Origin: Cyprinodon diabolis
Taxonomy: Eukaryota; Chordata; Actinopteri; Cyprinodontiformes; Cyprinodontidae
Assembly (NCBI GenBank): GCA_030533445.1
Contig: CM060070.1
Location: 32,580,001 to 32,644,000 of the forward strand
Direction: 5' to 3'
Length of the DNA: 64,000 nucleotides
Shown: positions 47,509 through 59,830 of the stretch, piece after piece
Numbering within the stretch: the first letter of the stretch is position 1
Layout of the letters: each line of letters opens with the position of its first letter
Translations under genes and position numbers: made by a program
The notes under the pieces: model-generated
Seen by the model: the letters and a program-made list of their open reading frames with translations, nothing else
What the model was told of the DNA's origin: nothing
Database searches by the model: none

Positions 47509-48756
47509 CACTATATTGCCAAAAGTATTTGCTCACCCATCCAAATTATTGGAATCAGGTGTTCCAATCACTTCCATGGCCACAGGTGTATAAATTCAAG
47601 CACCTAGGCATGCAGACTGTTTTTACAAACATTTGTGAAAGAATGGGTCGCTCTCAGGAGCTCAGTGAATTCCAGCGTGGAACTGTGATAGGATGCCACC
47701 TGTGCAACAAATCCAGTCGTGAAATTTCCTCGCTCCTAAATATTCCACAGTCAACTGTCAGCTGTATTATAAGAAAATGGAAGTGTTTGGGAACGACAGC
47801 AACTCAGCCACGAAGTGGTAGGCCACGTAAACTGACGGAGCGGGGTCAGCGGATGCTGAAGCGCATAGTGCGAAGGGGTCGCCAACTTTCTGCAGAGTCA
47901 ATCACTACAGACCTCCAAACTTCATGTGGCCTTCAGATTAGCTCAAGAACAGTGCGCAGAGAGCTTCATGGAATGGGTTTCCATGGTCGAGCAGCTGCAT
48001 CCAAGCCATACATAACCAAGTGCAATGCAAAGCGTCGGATGCGGTGGTGTAAAGCACGCCGCCACTGGACTCTAGAGCAGTGGAGACGCGTTCTCTGGAG
48101 TGACGAATCGCGCTTCTCCATCTGGCAATCTGATGGACGGGTCTGGGTTTGGCGGTTGCCAGGAGAACGGTACTTGTCTGACTGCATTGTGCCAAGTGTA
48201 AAGTTTGGTGGAGGGGGGATTATGGTGTGGGGTTGTTTTTCAGGAGCTGGGCTTGGCCCCTTAGTTCCAGTGAAAGGAACTCTGAATGCTTCAGCATACC
48301 AAGACATTTTGGACAATTCCATGCTCCCAACTTTGTGGGAACAGTTTGGAGCTGGCCCCTTCCTCTTCCAACATGACTGTGCACCAGTGCACAAAGCAAG
48401 GTCCATAAAGACATGGATGACAGAGTCTGGTGTGGATGAACTTGACTGGCCTGCACAGAGTCCTGACCTCAACCCGATAGAACACCTTTGGGATGAATTA
48501 GAGCGGAGACTGAGAGCCAGGCCTTCTCGTCCAACATCAGTGTGCGACCTCACAAATGCGCTTCTGGAAGAATGGTCAAAAATTCCCATAAACACACTCC
48601 TAAACCTTGTGGACAGCCTTCCCAGAAGAGTTGAAGCTGTTCTAGCTGCAAAGGGTGGACCGACGTCATATTGAACCCTATGGATTAGGAACGGGATGTC
48701 ACTTAAGCTCATATGTGAGTCAAGGCAGGTGAGCAAATACTTTTGGCAATATAGTG
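47509..48756 (+). mobile_element. Tc1 element with intact transposase
   Basis: Short inverted ends CACTATATTGCCAAAAGTAT and their inverse, extending to about 29 bp (GAGCAAATACTTTTGGCAATATAGTG on the right). TA flanks it on both sides (47507-47508, 48757-48758). Length is 1248 bp. Confidence 0.94.
47643..48674 (+). CDS. Tc1 transposase, full-length DD34E
   Basis: 343 aa from the ATG at 47643 ([17 protein letters not shown]). An upstream in-frame ATG at 47529 exists, but the family start is the later one. N-terminal helix-turn-helix with [20 protein letters not shown], the basic GRPR-like RSGRPRKL, then a second HTH. Catalytic residues are the D in [12 protein letters not shown], the D in [10 protein letters not shown] and the E in [10 protein letters not shown], with 34 residues between the last two. 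No stop or frameshift is present, and both terminal repeats are kept. Whether it is active cannot be told from one copy. Confidence 0.93.
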   Translation: MGRSQELSEFQRGTVIGCHLCNKSSREISSLLNIPQSTVSCIIRKWKCLGTTATQPRSGRPRKLTERGQRMLKRIVRRGRQLSAESITTDLQTSCGLQISSRTVRRELHGMGFHGRAAASKPYITKCNAKRRMRWCKARRHWTLEQWRRVLWSDESRFSIWQSDGRVWVWRLPGERYLSDCIVPSVKFGGGGIMVWGCFSGAGLGPLVPVKGTLNASAYQDILDNSMLPTLWEQFGAGPFLFQHDCAPVHKARSIKTWMTESGVDELDWPAQSPDLNPIEHLWDELERRLRARPSRPTSVCDLTNALLEEWSKIPINTLLNLVDSLPRRVEAVLAAKGGPTSY

Positions 48757-48980
48757 TATGTGAGATGGACAATTGTAAATTCTATGACGTGTTGCAAATA
48801 CCTATAAAATATATAATAATTAAACTTCACTGAACTTAGTCTTTTGAAAATAACAAACATTAAGCAGGGATTAAAAATACTTTCAATTAACATTAATGTT
48901 TTTAATATTTAATTTCCTTAGAAATGAGTAGATTATCATCATAATTTTGAAGTGACTAAAATAAATAATTAAAGGCCACA

Positions 48981-49171
48981 TTAGGGCCACTGAAAAAAAA
49001 AAGTTAACTGATTTTTAAATTTTATTTCTGTATAGTATGAGAAAAAAGTCAGAATACTGACTTTGATCTCAGAATTCTGACTTTTTTCTCGGAATTCTGA
49101 CTGCATTCTGACAGCTAACAAACATGTTATAATCAAGCTTTTAGAGACTAAACTAGCTCTCTTGTTTTAAT

Positions 49172-49230
<59 letters not shown>

Positions 49231-49283
49231 GTATATATGTGATTTAAATATATATTAATGTATATAATATAAAATACATATTA

Positions 49284-49366
<83 letters not shown>

Positions 49367-49719
49367 AGTCTGATCTTTGTCAGTGAAGCTGAGTGCTCCC
49401 ACATCCCTTTTCTTCATGGCACCCATCTACATTAAGATCCACAATTCTGAGATTAGAGTCAGAATTCTGAGATTAAATTCAGAATTGTGAGAAAAAATTC
49501 AGAATTCTAAGATTAGAACCAGAATTGTGAGAAAAATGTCAGAATTGTGAGATTAAAGTCAGAATTCTGAGAAAAAGTCAGAATTCTGATGTTAAAGTCA
49601 GTATTCTGAGATTAACGTCAGAATTGTGAGACAAAAGTCAGAATTCGGACCTTTTTCCCATATTAAACTGAAATAAAATTTAAAAATCAGTTAACTTTTT
49701 TTTTTTTCAGTGGCCCTAA
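48981..49719. mobile_element. AT-rich MITE with TTAGGGCCACTG ends
   Basis: Inverted ends TTAGGGCCACTGAAAAAA... and ...TTTTTTCAGTGGCCCTAA extend through AGTTAACTGATTTTTAAA. The interior is two long (AT)n tracts (about 49173-49231 and 49285-49362) and a minisatellite of AGAATTCTGAGATTAAAGTC-type units (about 49441-49640). No coding region. The superfamily is unclear. Confidence 0.8.
49441..49640. repeat. Minisatellite, about 20-bp units (AGAATTCTGAG...)
   Basis: About ten imperfect units of CAGAATTCTGAGATTAAAGT and a shorter GAGAAAAAGT variant. Similar units in opposite orientation occur at 49045-49110 on the other side of the AT tracts. Confidence 0.85.
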
Positions 49720-49924
49720 TCCTCTTCCGTAATTATTGGCCTTGACTGTGAAGAAAATAATTTAAATCGAGCACTTTCAGTGCAACAGCGCCCCCTGCTG
49801 GACAGAATGTATATGAAATGTTCTTATTTTTGTTTTTTTTTTTGCCAACGATGACCCGGAAGGGTTTCCTAGTGTTTCCTGTTAGCTTGTGGTCCTCGCT
49901 GTTCGCTAACAGAATTTCCCTCCG

Positions 49925-52900
49925 ATGGCAAACAGAACCGTTAAAGATGCAAACAGCATCCACGGAACCAACCCACAGTACCTGGTGGAGAAAATCATCC
50001 GGACTCGAATCTATGAGTCCAAATACTGGAAGGAGGAATGTTTCGGCCTGACCGGTCAGTGTGTTAGCGAGCTAGCTTCCTGAAGGCTAAGTTCATTTTA
50101 CAACCACAGGGATGTTTCACTGCGATCATGTCTGTAAAGTCAAGCCGGAAAATTATGTGAAACCTTTTATTATGCAAAGTTTTTGCATTTTTTTTAATAT
50201 TTAAATTAATATGATTTTTAAAATATTACCAGATTCAGGCTGCCTTGTTTACAATATTAACTGTAGCAAAGATTAATCCTGACTTCAAGTTTAAACCTAT
50301 TTTAGTCCCAGGGTCCCAGACTTTACATGAATGTGCAATTACCTTTAAAAGCAGCTCATTTTATTTCACGTTGTTATTTAGATACTAAGAAAACACAAAC
50401 TTATAACCTGTTTGATTTTTTTAAATATACTGCTTATCACCAGGTAAACCAAAATGAGTTTTATCCTTTCTAAACATTTTCAACTTCAGTTAAAGATGTT
50501 CTGCTACAGGAAGTAAAGGCAGTTAAGGGGATGATGGGTCAGTCTGCTGAAATTGAACAACATTAGATTCAAGTGTTCTGATCAAACAGCCTCATTGACC
50601 AGCTTTGGGTTGGATTAGAGATGTTTTCAGAACAGTTAAAGTCTCTGTTATACGATCAGGATTCAATAGGATGTCTGCATGTTGAGGAAGGTATCAGAGG
50701 TCATTGTCAGCCTGTAAAATGTGTTGAATGTCATGTCAGTGATTCCCAGGCTTTAATGATTATAGGAAAAAAGATAAATGCACATTTCTAGTGATTATTT
50801 CTTCCCATGTATGGAAGATTCAAACCAGAATCCAGCTGTGATCTAAACATGTATGTCAGTTTTTCTTTCAGCAGTCAGAGCTTAGTTCTGGTTCTATGTT
50901 CTTCCTTTCGGTCTCCAGCTTCCCATCATTGGTTTGTGTTGGTTCCTCCGTAAATCTAAGCTTCCTTTGTTATGCAGCTGAGCTGGTGGTGGACAAAGCC
51001 ATGGAGCTGAAGTTTGTGGGAGGAGTTTATGGCGGGAACATCAAGCCCACCCCATTCCTCTGCCTCACGCTGAAGATGCTGCAGATCCAGCCGGAGAAAG
51101 ACATCATCGTAGAGTTCATCAAGAACGAGGATTTTAAGTGAGTTCTGTCCTTCCCTAAGACTACGTCTCTTCATTCACAAGGACTTAAAGGCATTAGCTG
51201 GTGCCATCTGTTGGACACCAGGCTAAGAGATGATCACAATAATCAATCAATCTTTATTGTCAACTACAATTTACATTGCAATCAAAATTTCAGTTTCAGT
51301 ACAAACCGTTCATCACAATATATCACATACATTCGGGTGGGGGGGCTGAAAGGTGGAACGGATTAACTGAGACCATGCGAGCCGCAGAACGCTGCCAAGT
51401 GGTGCATTCTTATGGTTTGCCAGGTTCCCACTGGTTACCTGGCTTTCCACGTCCCAGGCGGTTACAGATAGTGCTGCCTTTATCTCTGTGGAAAGTTAGG
51501 AGCCACATTAGGGAAGAGAGGTTCTGGTCACTGACCTGCCTCCATCCTTCAGATCTATAGAACAACATCTGTGATGAACTAAGAAGGTTTCATCTGCTTC
51601 CTTTAGATACGTCCGTCTGTTGGGAGCCATGTACATGAGGTTGACCGGTACTGCCGCGGACTGCTACAAGTATCTGGAACCACTCTACAATGACTACAGA
51701 AAGATCAAGAGTCAGAACAGGAACGGAGGTCAGTCTGAGGGTGATACAATATGGAGTTTGGAAAAACAACCCATAAAACCCAATTATTATGACAGCATCA
51801 GTCCAACTGAATAATGTTACTTTTTTGTGATGTGGAACTTTGGGAAAGGTTAGGGAAAGTAATTTTACTAAAACTGAGAGCAACAGTCAGCAGCAGTTAG
51901 AATGAGAACGACTGACCTGTTTGTTATCAACCGATAGGTTAATGAACTGTTGGATCGTTTCTATAATCAGGTCAATATCAGAGATTTTAAATATAGGTGG
52001 ATCTGTTCAGATTTTCCTCTTTTCATTTGCTGATATCAGCTCTCATCTCAAATTAAAATCATTAAGTTAATATTTCTGAATCATCATGGCAGAGTTTAGT
52101 TTGGTCCACAGCTGCAGCTCCTCAGCAGGAAATGAGGGAAAAGCTTTTTAGGACCTCCTAACTAAGAACAAAGCACTTTGCAATGAGGTGGATGTGCATC
52201 AAGCAGCAGAATCCTATTTTTTTTTCTGAAAAAAAAAAGAGACATCTTTGATCACTGCACTGAAATGTTATTTTAGTGAAAGTTTCTAAGTAATATTTAC
52301 ATTGACTTAAAATGTTAAATCTCTCCAGCAAGGATGGTTTGATTTCATATTCTGGTATTTACAGTTTTTACAACCTACAAAAAAATGTTTTATTAACTTC
52401 AAGCTGCTATGAATACAAGTGGGAAATCCTGCAGTTATTATTTATATATATATTTATTTCTTTGTTTACACATAAAAATAAAAAGCAGGAAGCAGAAGAT
52501 GTATCAAGAAAGGTCAGGGGTCTAGGCTTCTCCAATAAGCACATTGGTACAACAACTAACAAAACAGAATCGGATTTTATGTTCATTTAAAAATGTTTAA
52601 TTACATGAAAACATATCTTTGAAAGGCCTTTCTGTTTTCAGATCGTAGATAAATATAGGTAAACATTTTTTTTATCAAATGAAATTTTAATTTTCAATTA
52701 TACCATTTGCCAATTTAATTAATTAGATTAATTTCCAGCTTTTCTTTTGCATTTATTTCTCACGACAACCACATCATTCTGCTTGTACTTAAGTGAATAT
52801 TTTAAGTTATTTTTTATTTTCCAGAATCTTCTTGTCAAACAGTAATCACAGAAGAAATGACATTCAGGGGCTATTGTTTTAATATATGTCAACATGTGCT

Positions 52901-55900
52901 GATTAGTAGGAATAATTCTGTACAAGAGTTTAAAGGAAAAGTCTCGCATTTTGTTGTTAACCAAGAGTTTCTGATTAAATAAACATTTCAGCAGAAAAAG
53001 GTACCGAAATAATATCTTGTTAAAACAGGGAATGAATAATTCTGTTATTCTTAAATATTGCAGGAAAAATAAGGTAAAATAGAAATTTGTTTTTATGAAG
53101 AATATAATTATTAATCCAGATAAATAAATCATGGGGAGAAAAATGCTTTTTATATAAATCAGTGCCCATGAAAGTAGAGCTTGTCTGGGAAATGTTGAGT
53201 TTCTCTGATATTTTCCCTAAATTCTAATTACAGAGGAGAAAGAAGCTGAGTCCTGCTAAGCTGGATGGAAAATATACAGAGTTTTTGAAGTGGGATGTTT
53301 AAATCAGACACGCTCCATGATGTTTCTGTACTTTCTCCTCTAATGTGGTGATTTATAAAATGACCACATATATGATATGTTCTGACCAACTAAAATTCTG
53401 TATCATGACCCTCTGATTTGAAATGGCAGACTTTTAACTTCAGAAATTTACTTTGACTCTGGATGTCGATTCCCCTTTTATTCTTTGCCAAACAGCCACC
53501 TGAACGTGTCAGAAATTAATACTACAGCTAAGCTATAGGAGCAGCGTAGCATAAATGATAATAACAATTTAGCAACAGTGATGAAGGCGATTATTATGCT
53601 GCCAGGCCCAGTTAGAGATGCTCAGGAACCATCCTGGCAAACAAACCCACCGGATCAGAACCTGACGGCTCCATCTGTTTCTCCTCCAGAGTTCGAGCTG
53701 ATGCACGTGGACGAGTTCATCGATGAGCTTCTTCACGCAGAGAGAGTCTGTGACATCATCCTGCCCCGCCTCCAGGTCGGTTAGCCCCGGTTCTGTAAGG
53801 CTGGTGGATCCAGATCAAACATGGATCTGGAACCAAACTGCTGACCAAGTCCTGGTTCCTTTGAGGGTTCCGGAACATCTGAATCTTCACATCTTTCGTG
53901 TTTTTGTGGCTTTTGAATGATCATATTGATGATGAATTCAGTCCAGTTTGGTTTCTGTGCCTCAGAAGAGACAAGTTCTGGAGGAAGCGGAGATGTTGGA
54001 CCCCAGGATCAGCGCCCTGGAGGAGGACCTGGACGAAGTGGAAAGCAGTGAGGAGGAAGATGAAGAGGAAGAGAAGGTAAAGCCCGACTATCCCCAAGGG
54101 ATGATTTTTATTTGTAAAGCAAACAGTGACCCCTGCTGGTCACAGGGGGAAGTCAGGTCAAACCTTGAGTTCTTCAGATGCTTTTAGGTCCTTGAAGGAT
54201 GTTTGTTTTTTTAAGCTCCACATCAAACCTGGAAACAAGACGGTATTCAAACAGTTCCTGGGAAAGTTCAGCCTCTTTTTCTGGAAGAAGAGGCTTTTTA
54301 GATGTTTTCCTTCCAGGATTGTGATGTCTTTTTTTTTTTTTTTTTTTGTCTTGTTTGCAGTTTGAACGGCTACCGAGCCCAGAGCCTCACAGACGGAGCC
54401 ACCGTGACAACGACCGGCCGCGCCGCTCCCCGTCGCCTCGTTACCGACGCAGCCGCTCTCCCCGACGGTTGGTGTTCGCCTCCAATGTCTGAATATTTGC
54501 AGCAGAACTTGTCTCAGATCTCAGAGATGACCTGAACTATTTTCCTTGCAGGAGGAGCAGATCTCCGAAGCGGAGAAGGTGAGACTCCTGTCGGCCGCCA
54601 TCGGACTGAACCCTGCAGCTTCACGTTCTGAACCTGTTCTTTTGTTTCCATAACAGCCCGTCGCCTCGGAGAGACCGCCATCGCAGCAAGAGCCCCCGGA
54701 GGCACCGGAGCCGCTCCAGAGACAGGCGGCACCGCTCCAAATCGCCCGGTAGGTTCTGCTGAGGCCAGCCGACCTGTTCAGTCATGGAAGAACATCAGTC
54801 AGAACCTGATAGTAAGGATGATGCAGGAGTTCATAGAAGCAGGTTCTACTGTTGGTCCTCTGAAGGACAGAGAGGCAGAGGGCCGAGGTTTAACTAGGCC
54901 GCTGCAGCTCCACTCTGAGAGGTTTGGGTCGCCATTCTGTTTATGACCCGGTTCACCTGTCAGACTCCACTATATAGAGAAAGATTTTTAAAGTCCAGGA
55001 AAATTAAATAACGATGAGGGTTTTATTATATCATCTCTGTTAGCTGTTCACAACGACCACTACTTATGCAGGGAGGTTGGGTTGATGAACTTTATCCTCT
55101 ATCTAGACCAATGTTCGGAGAATTGATGAGAATTGGCCTTGGTTCTAATTCAGTTATATTTACACTGATGCCGACATGTTCATTATTATGTTTTAATAAA
55201 CTGAATCACATGTACATTCATTACCATGGAGTATAAGGGCCAGGCTAGAGATGTTCTTTTTTTTTTTTTTCGAAAATAAAGTTGTAATATAAGGAGAAAA
55301 ACGTCGTGACATTACGAGAATCAAGTTGCAAAAAACGAGAATGAAGTCATCATACCACAACCCGTTTGAAAGAAAGTTTCGAGCTCCGACTGGCATATTA
55401 TGGCCGACCAGCAGCACCAAAAAGCAACCTGAATCCACTTGTACATCCTGTCCAATTTGATGCTGGTGTGCTAAAAGATTTTCTTAATTGTCAAACCGAC
55501 GCCAAGTATAACCTCACATGATGCTCGACTTTCCTCATTTTAGGGAAAAAAATGCTTCTTGTAAGAGTTGTCATAAAATACATCTTTATTCCCATAATAT
55601 AAGGACTTTATTCTTGTAATTTTAGGACTTTATTGTCATAATCTTTTTGAGACTTTATTCTTATATTACGACTTTATTCTATAAATAGAATTTAAAAAAT
55701 CTCTAGGCTGGCCCTTATATTCCGTCATAATCCCTAGATCTGACGAAGACAATATAAAGAAAATAAAACATCTATTTGCAATTGAACAGGAGCCTTTCAT
55801 TAATTCACTGCAGGCAGAGGAGGTCTTCAGTTTAGCCCCGCCCACAATGCCAGAACAGAGGCAGCTTGTTGAGCCATCAGAGCTTTTCCAGTGCTACATC

Positions 55901-56657
55901 TCTGCAGGACATCTATGGTTTATTTGTCTATCATTTAAACTCAGTTTGGACCTTGGAACCTTCTAGATGGCTGGTTGCTTACAGCTGCCCCTCATTGCTG
56001 AGGTCTTTCTGCCTTGAAGTTGTGAAAACAAACCTGCAGGTTTAAAGGAGTAGATAATCAGTGATTGGATCACAGCTCTCTGCTGACCTCATATCCTCTA
56101 ACCTTAGACACGGGGTGTACTTTCTTTAACAATGACTGCAGTTCACCTGTATCTGCTTCATGTTTTAAATCTGCTGCTGTTCTAAATGTTTGAATTCAGA
56201 CATTTAGCAACAATTAATGGGAAACGAATCTAATTGGAAGCGTTTGCATCTTTATCAGGTCACCACAGGAGCCACAGACATCGCAGCCATTCCAAGACCC
56301 CAGAAAGGTGAGTCCATGGAGCTGAGCTAAAGGATGTTTTGCTGTGCCAGTGTAGAAGCATGCAGTCTTTGGTCACCTTTCCTCTGCGTTTCAACAAATT
56401 CATCCCTTTTTCAATTTAAACATCAGAGCCCAGATGGAAGTTAATCTGATGAGATCTAAGGGGTTAAATCTAACCGGATCTTTAATCACAGATTTAAAAG
56501 TTCTTAATTTTTCCAGTAGATTTAGTTTCTTTCCCATTCAAACAGCAGGATCCCGTTTTATGTTCTCAGTTCTACTTGATGAAGAAGGTCTGTTTGCTCT
56601 CATCCTCACAGGAGCTCCAAGAAGAGCCACAAGAAAAGCCGAAGAGGAAACGACTGA
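49925..56657 (+). CDS. prpf38a: Pre-mRNA-splicing factor 38A
   Basis: Ten coding exons: 49925-50054, 50978-51137, 51607-51728, 53690-53775, 53966-54076, 54361-54467, 54552-54578, 54657-54748, 56259-56307, 56612-56657. All introns are GT-AG and phases agree; total 930 nt, 309 aa (the human protein is 312 aa). The PRP38 domain spans residues 1 to about 179 and begins MANRTVKDANSIHGTNPQYL. An acidic helix with EEDEEEE follows (about 190-203), then an RS-rich tail (SPSPRYRRSRSPR and repeats) ending SHKKSRRGND. The protein belongs to the spliceosomal B complex in the nucleus, needed before catalytic activation. Near-identity to the vertebrate family makes the call secure. Confidence 0.98.
51729..53689. 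other. prpf38a intron 3
   Basis: The longest intron of the gene (1961 bp). A/T-rich, no conserved structure recognised; short frames here are chance. Confidence 0.85.
55231..55720. mobile_element. MITE in prpf38a intron 8
   Basis: Inverted ends GTATAAGGGCCAGGCTAGAG and CTCTAGGCTGGCCCTTATAT. The inside has repeats of GACTTTATTCTTATAT-type words on one side and their inverse near the left end. Non-coding; it lies wholly in the intron 54749-56258. Confidence 0.78.
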
Positions 56658-56926
56658 CCTCCACCTTTTTAAACATTTGTTTACTTTTTGCCCCCCCCCT
56701 CCAATCTTTTACTGGATGTGTTCTAAACAGTTTCAGGTTCAGATATCTGCACCATTGATGGTTCTGGATGTTCTTATCTGAAGCTGTCCCAGGCTGGTTC
56801 TGTTCACCTGGTCTGAAGGTTCCCCATCAGTCTGGAGCTCAGATCCAGATGTTTTCAGTTATTTCTTATTAAACTGTGTAAATAGAGAAAATGTGTTTGT
56901 TTTTGTTTTTTTACAAACGTCACAGA

Positions 56927-56932
56927 AATAAA
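56927..56932 (+). terminator. Poly(A) signal of prpf38a
   Basis: AATAAA 270 bases after the stop codon; the 3' UTR is 56658 to about 56950. Confidence 0.75.
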
Positions 56933-57544
56933 GCCGCCCATCTCAGATGATTTCAACTGACTGATTCATCAGAAGTATTTAGTGAAATAATTAGCAGGTG
57001 ACCTTCAGCTGATTGCAGAACTAGAATCTCCTAAAGGTGGAGCTGTACTATGTTTTCTTATGTTGGAACAATTTATGATTTTTATCCTGTCAGTGTTTGA
57101 AAACTTATTTGAACTTTGAAGTTTTTCTGCTAAAACATTAAAAAAAGTTGTAAACTTTGCAGATTGGTTTTAGTTTTTAAACTTTTTAATGCGAGTTACC
57201 ATTGAGGAGCAGTGATCAAGTCTAAATTCAATCATTTAAAAAATTCATCATTTTAAAAACATTTTTGGGTTTTGTTTTTTGTGCAGTTTTTCTGGTCAAT
57301 GCTGAATGTAACATGTTGGTTTACTGGTAGCATCTTAACAGATCTGACGCAGGATAACGTAGATTTTTGTTCTAGATCACCAAGAACTTTAAGCTGGGAG
57401 CCTCAGACATTATTCCAAATTCTGAAATGAGTTATATTGGACAGTCCTCTAAAGCTGCAGTTCTCCCTAATGCACATGATCTGCCCAAACTTTTTCCTTC
57501 TACTTGACTTTCTATGAATAGACCCTCAGAACCACCAGCTTCTC

Positions 57545-59830
57545 TAGCAATCACCTTCTGTGGTTGCACTACCGGGATTTAAACAATATATTGACTGTGC
57601 TACTAGACAAAGTCACACACTAGATAAGTGTTACGGTAACATAAAACATGCTTATATAGCCACAGCCAAACCACCTTTATCCAGCTCTGATCAAAATGTT
57701 ATTCATCTGATCCCCACATACAAAACTGCCCTTAAAAGCAGGAAACCCAAAATTAAATCATTCATATCTGGTCTGATGACTGCATGGAAACATTGAAAGG
57801 CTGTTTATCTACAGATTGGAAAATATTCTATGAGGAGCAAAACTTAGACACTGCCCCAGATGTAATCACAGATTATATTAAACTCTGTGTTGACATTGTG
57901 ATACCAACAAAAAAATTCCCCCAATAACAAACCTTATATCACAAGGGAAGTTAAAGACTGCATTAACTGGAAAAAACAAGCTTTTAAGAAGATCGCTTAC
58001 AAATAAAATCGATACAAAAGGAGCTAAATCAGAGGTTAGGCTGTTGAGGAAAATTTGATATCCATGAACTCAAAAGACTTATAGAATTCTATGAAATTGG
58101 CTGTTAACATGAAATCTTGACAAGAATTTATCTATACTGTGGATGATCTGGTAAAAGCAAATTAACTGAATGCCTTTTATGGACAGTTTGATAATCACTA
58201 TTTTTCTGCTGAAAATGACCCAATACTTTGTGAAATGGTCCCACAGGAATGGGACAGGATTGATTTTGATCACGTTACCGTCAATAAGATGTTCCAGCAG
58301 GTCAATGTCAATAAGGCCACAGGTCCAGATGGTATTTCCGATTCTTACTAAGAACTTTTGCAGGTGAATTGACACGTTTGGAGACCAATTGTCAGAGATC
58401 CATTGATACTCATACTGTACCATCTATGTGGAAGAGGGCAATTATTATACCTGTTGCCAAAAAACACTGCCCACAACAGAACAAAAACCCATTGCCTTGG
58501 CATCTGTTGTAATGAAGTGTCTTGAAAAACTGGTGGTAAATTATTGAATATCGGATGGGAGAGGCACTGTTGATGCTTGCAAGGGCATAGTGCATCTAGT
58601 GGCTAAACATCTAGAAAACCCCAAGGCTTATGCTAGACTGCTTTTTGTTGATTTTAGTTGGGCCTTTAATACTCTCCAGCCTCACGTTCTTCTGTCTACC
58701 ATGAAAAACATGAATATCAATCCATATATTATCAGATGGTTTCACTCATTCCTTATTAGTCATTCTCAGCCAGTTAGGGTGAACAGGACCTAATCTGATT
58801 TTCTTAGCATCAGTACTGGCGCTCCCCAGGGGTGTGTCAGTTCACCTTTTCTGTTCACCTTATATACCAATTACTGCAATTGTAATACACCAAACAACTA
58901 TGTGTTCAAATTTTCTGATGACACAGCTATTGTCTGCCTCATTTTAGGCACATCAGACCTAATTGGTTACAGACAGCAGATTTAAAACTTTGTTCATTGG
59001 TGTGAGGAACACTTTCTGACTCTTAATGTCCAAAAAACGCAAGAACTGATCTATGACCCGAGGGCAATTGGAACAGATTCCTATAAATATCTTGGATTAA
59101 AAATCGACAATAAGTTATTGTGGATTGCTCAAGTTGATTTTGGGGTCCAGCAGCAGCTACATTTTCTGCACAGGCTGAGGGCCTTTGGTGTCAGAAAATC
59201 GTGCTGCTCTTTTACCGTGCTGTTATAGAGAGCATCATTAGGTATGGCATATCTGCCTAGTTTGGTAACCTGTCCAAATGAAGGCCAAACTTACTTACCT
59301 GACTCAAAGAGCAATGAAGCTGATGGGAGTCAAGCAGCACCCCTCACTTCAGACCATCTTCAATGAAACAATAACCAGACAACCCCAGAAAATCATCTCA
59401 GATCCCACTCGTATTCTTTATTCAGAGTATCAGTTTCTTCCTTCAGGTCGACGTCTTAGAGTCCCTGCCTGTAGATTGAACCTCTATTTGTTCCTCTTTC
59501 CATTAAGGCAATAAACAGTATCAAGCAGTAAACTGTGGAATTGCCAATGGTATTCAAAATTTAAACTAAACTGACATGCTTTTTTATGTATTCATTATCT
59601 CACATAACAGATTTTTTAAAGAAGGTGTTTATACTTTTTTTTATTGTGAATGAAATGTAACATGCTTCCTTATATATTTATTTATTGTCTTATAATGCAA
59701 TTTTTATGGCAGTGTTTATGAGTTATGTGTGAATGTAATGTGACACATACTTTGGACTATGTAGCAGCCAGAGTCTGTACCCAAATAAAATTTCCTTTGG
59801 GACAATAAAGTTAATCTTATCTTTATCTTC
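57545..59830 (+). pseudogene. Decayed CR1-superclade LINE (endonuclease end, RT, 3' tail)
   Basis: The endonuclease C-terminal region (TLDKCYGNIKHAYIA, LSSSDQNVIHLIPTYK) is at 57560-57796. Then, over many stops, RT motifs: ATGPDGIS (about 58317), RLLFVDFSWAFNTLQPHVL (58630), STGAPQGCVSSPFLFTLYT (58814), KFSDDTAIV (58910), YKYLGLKIDNKLLW (59083), MKLMGVKQHPSLQTIF. The 3' tail ends TTTGGGACAATAAAGTTAATC near 59810. Nearly full length but heavily mutated. Confidence 0.85.

Noticed and set aside
47966..48772. 268-codon minus-strand frame across the intact Tc1 transposase
   Set aside because: Antisense shadow of the transposase, which has clear catalytic motifs on the + strand.
49244..49426. Frame coding for a long YIYIYI peptide
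   Set aside because: It is a translation of the (AT)n microsatellite.
52728..53132. 134-codon minus-strand frame in prpf38a intron 3
   Set aside because: Very rich in Phe, Leu and Ile from A/T-rich sequence, with no domain, so likely chance.
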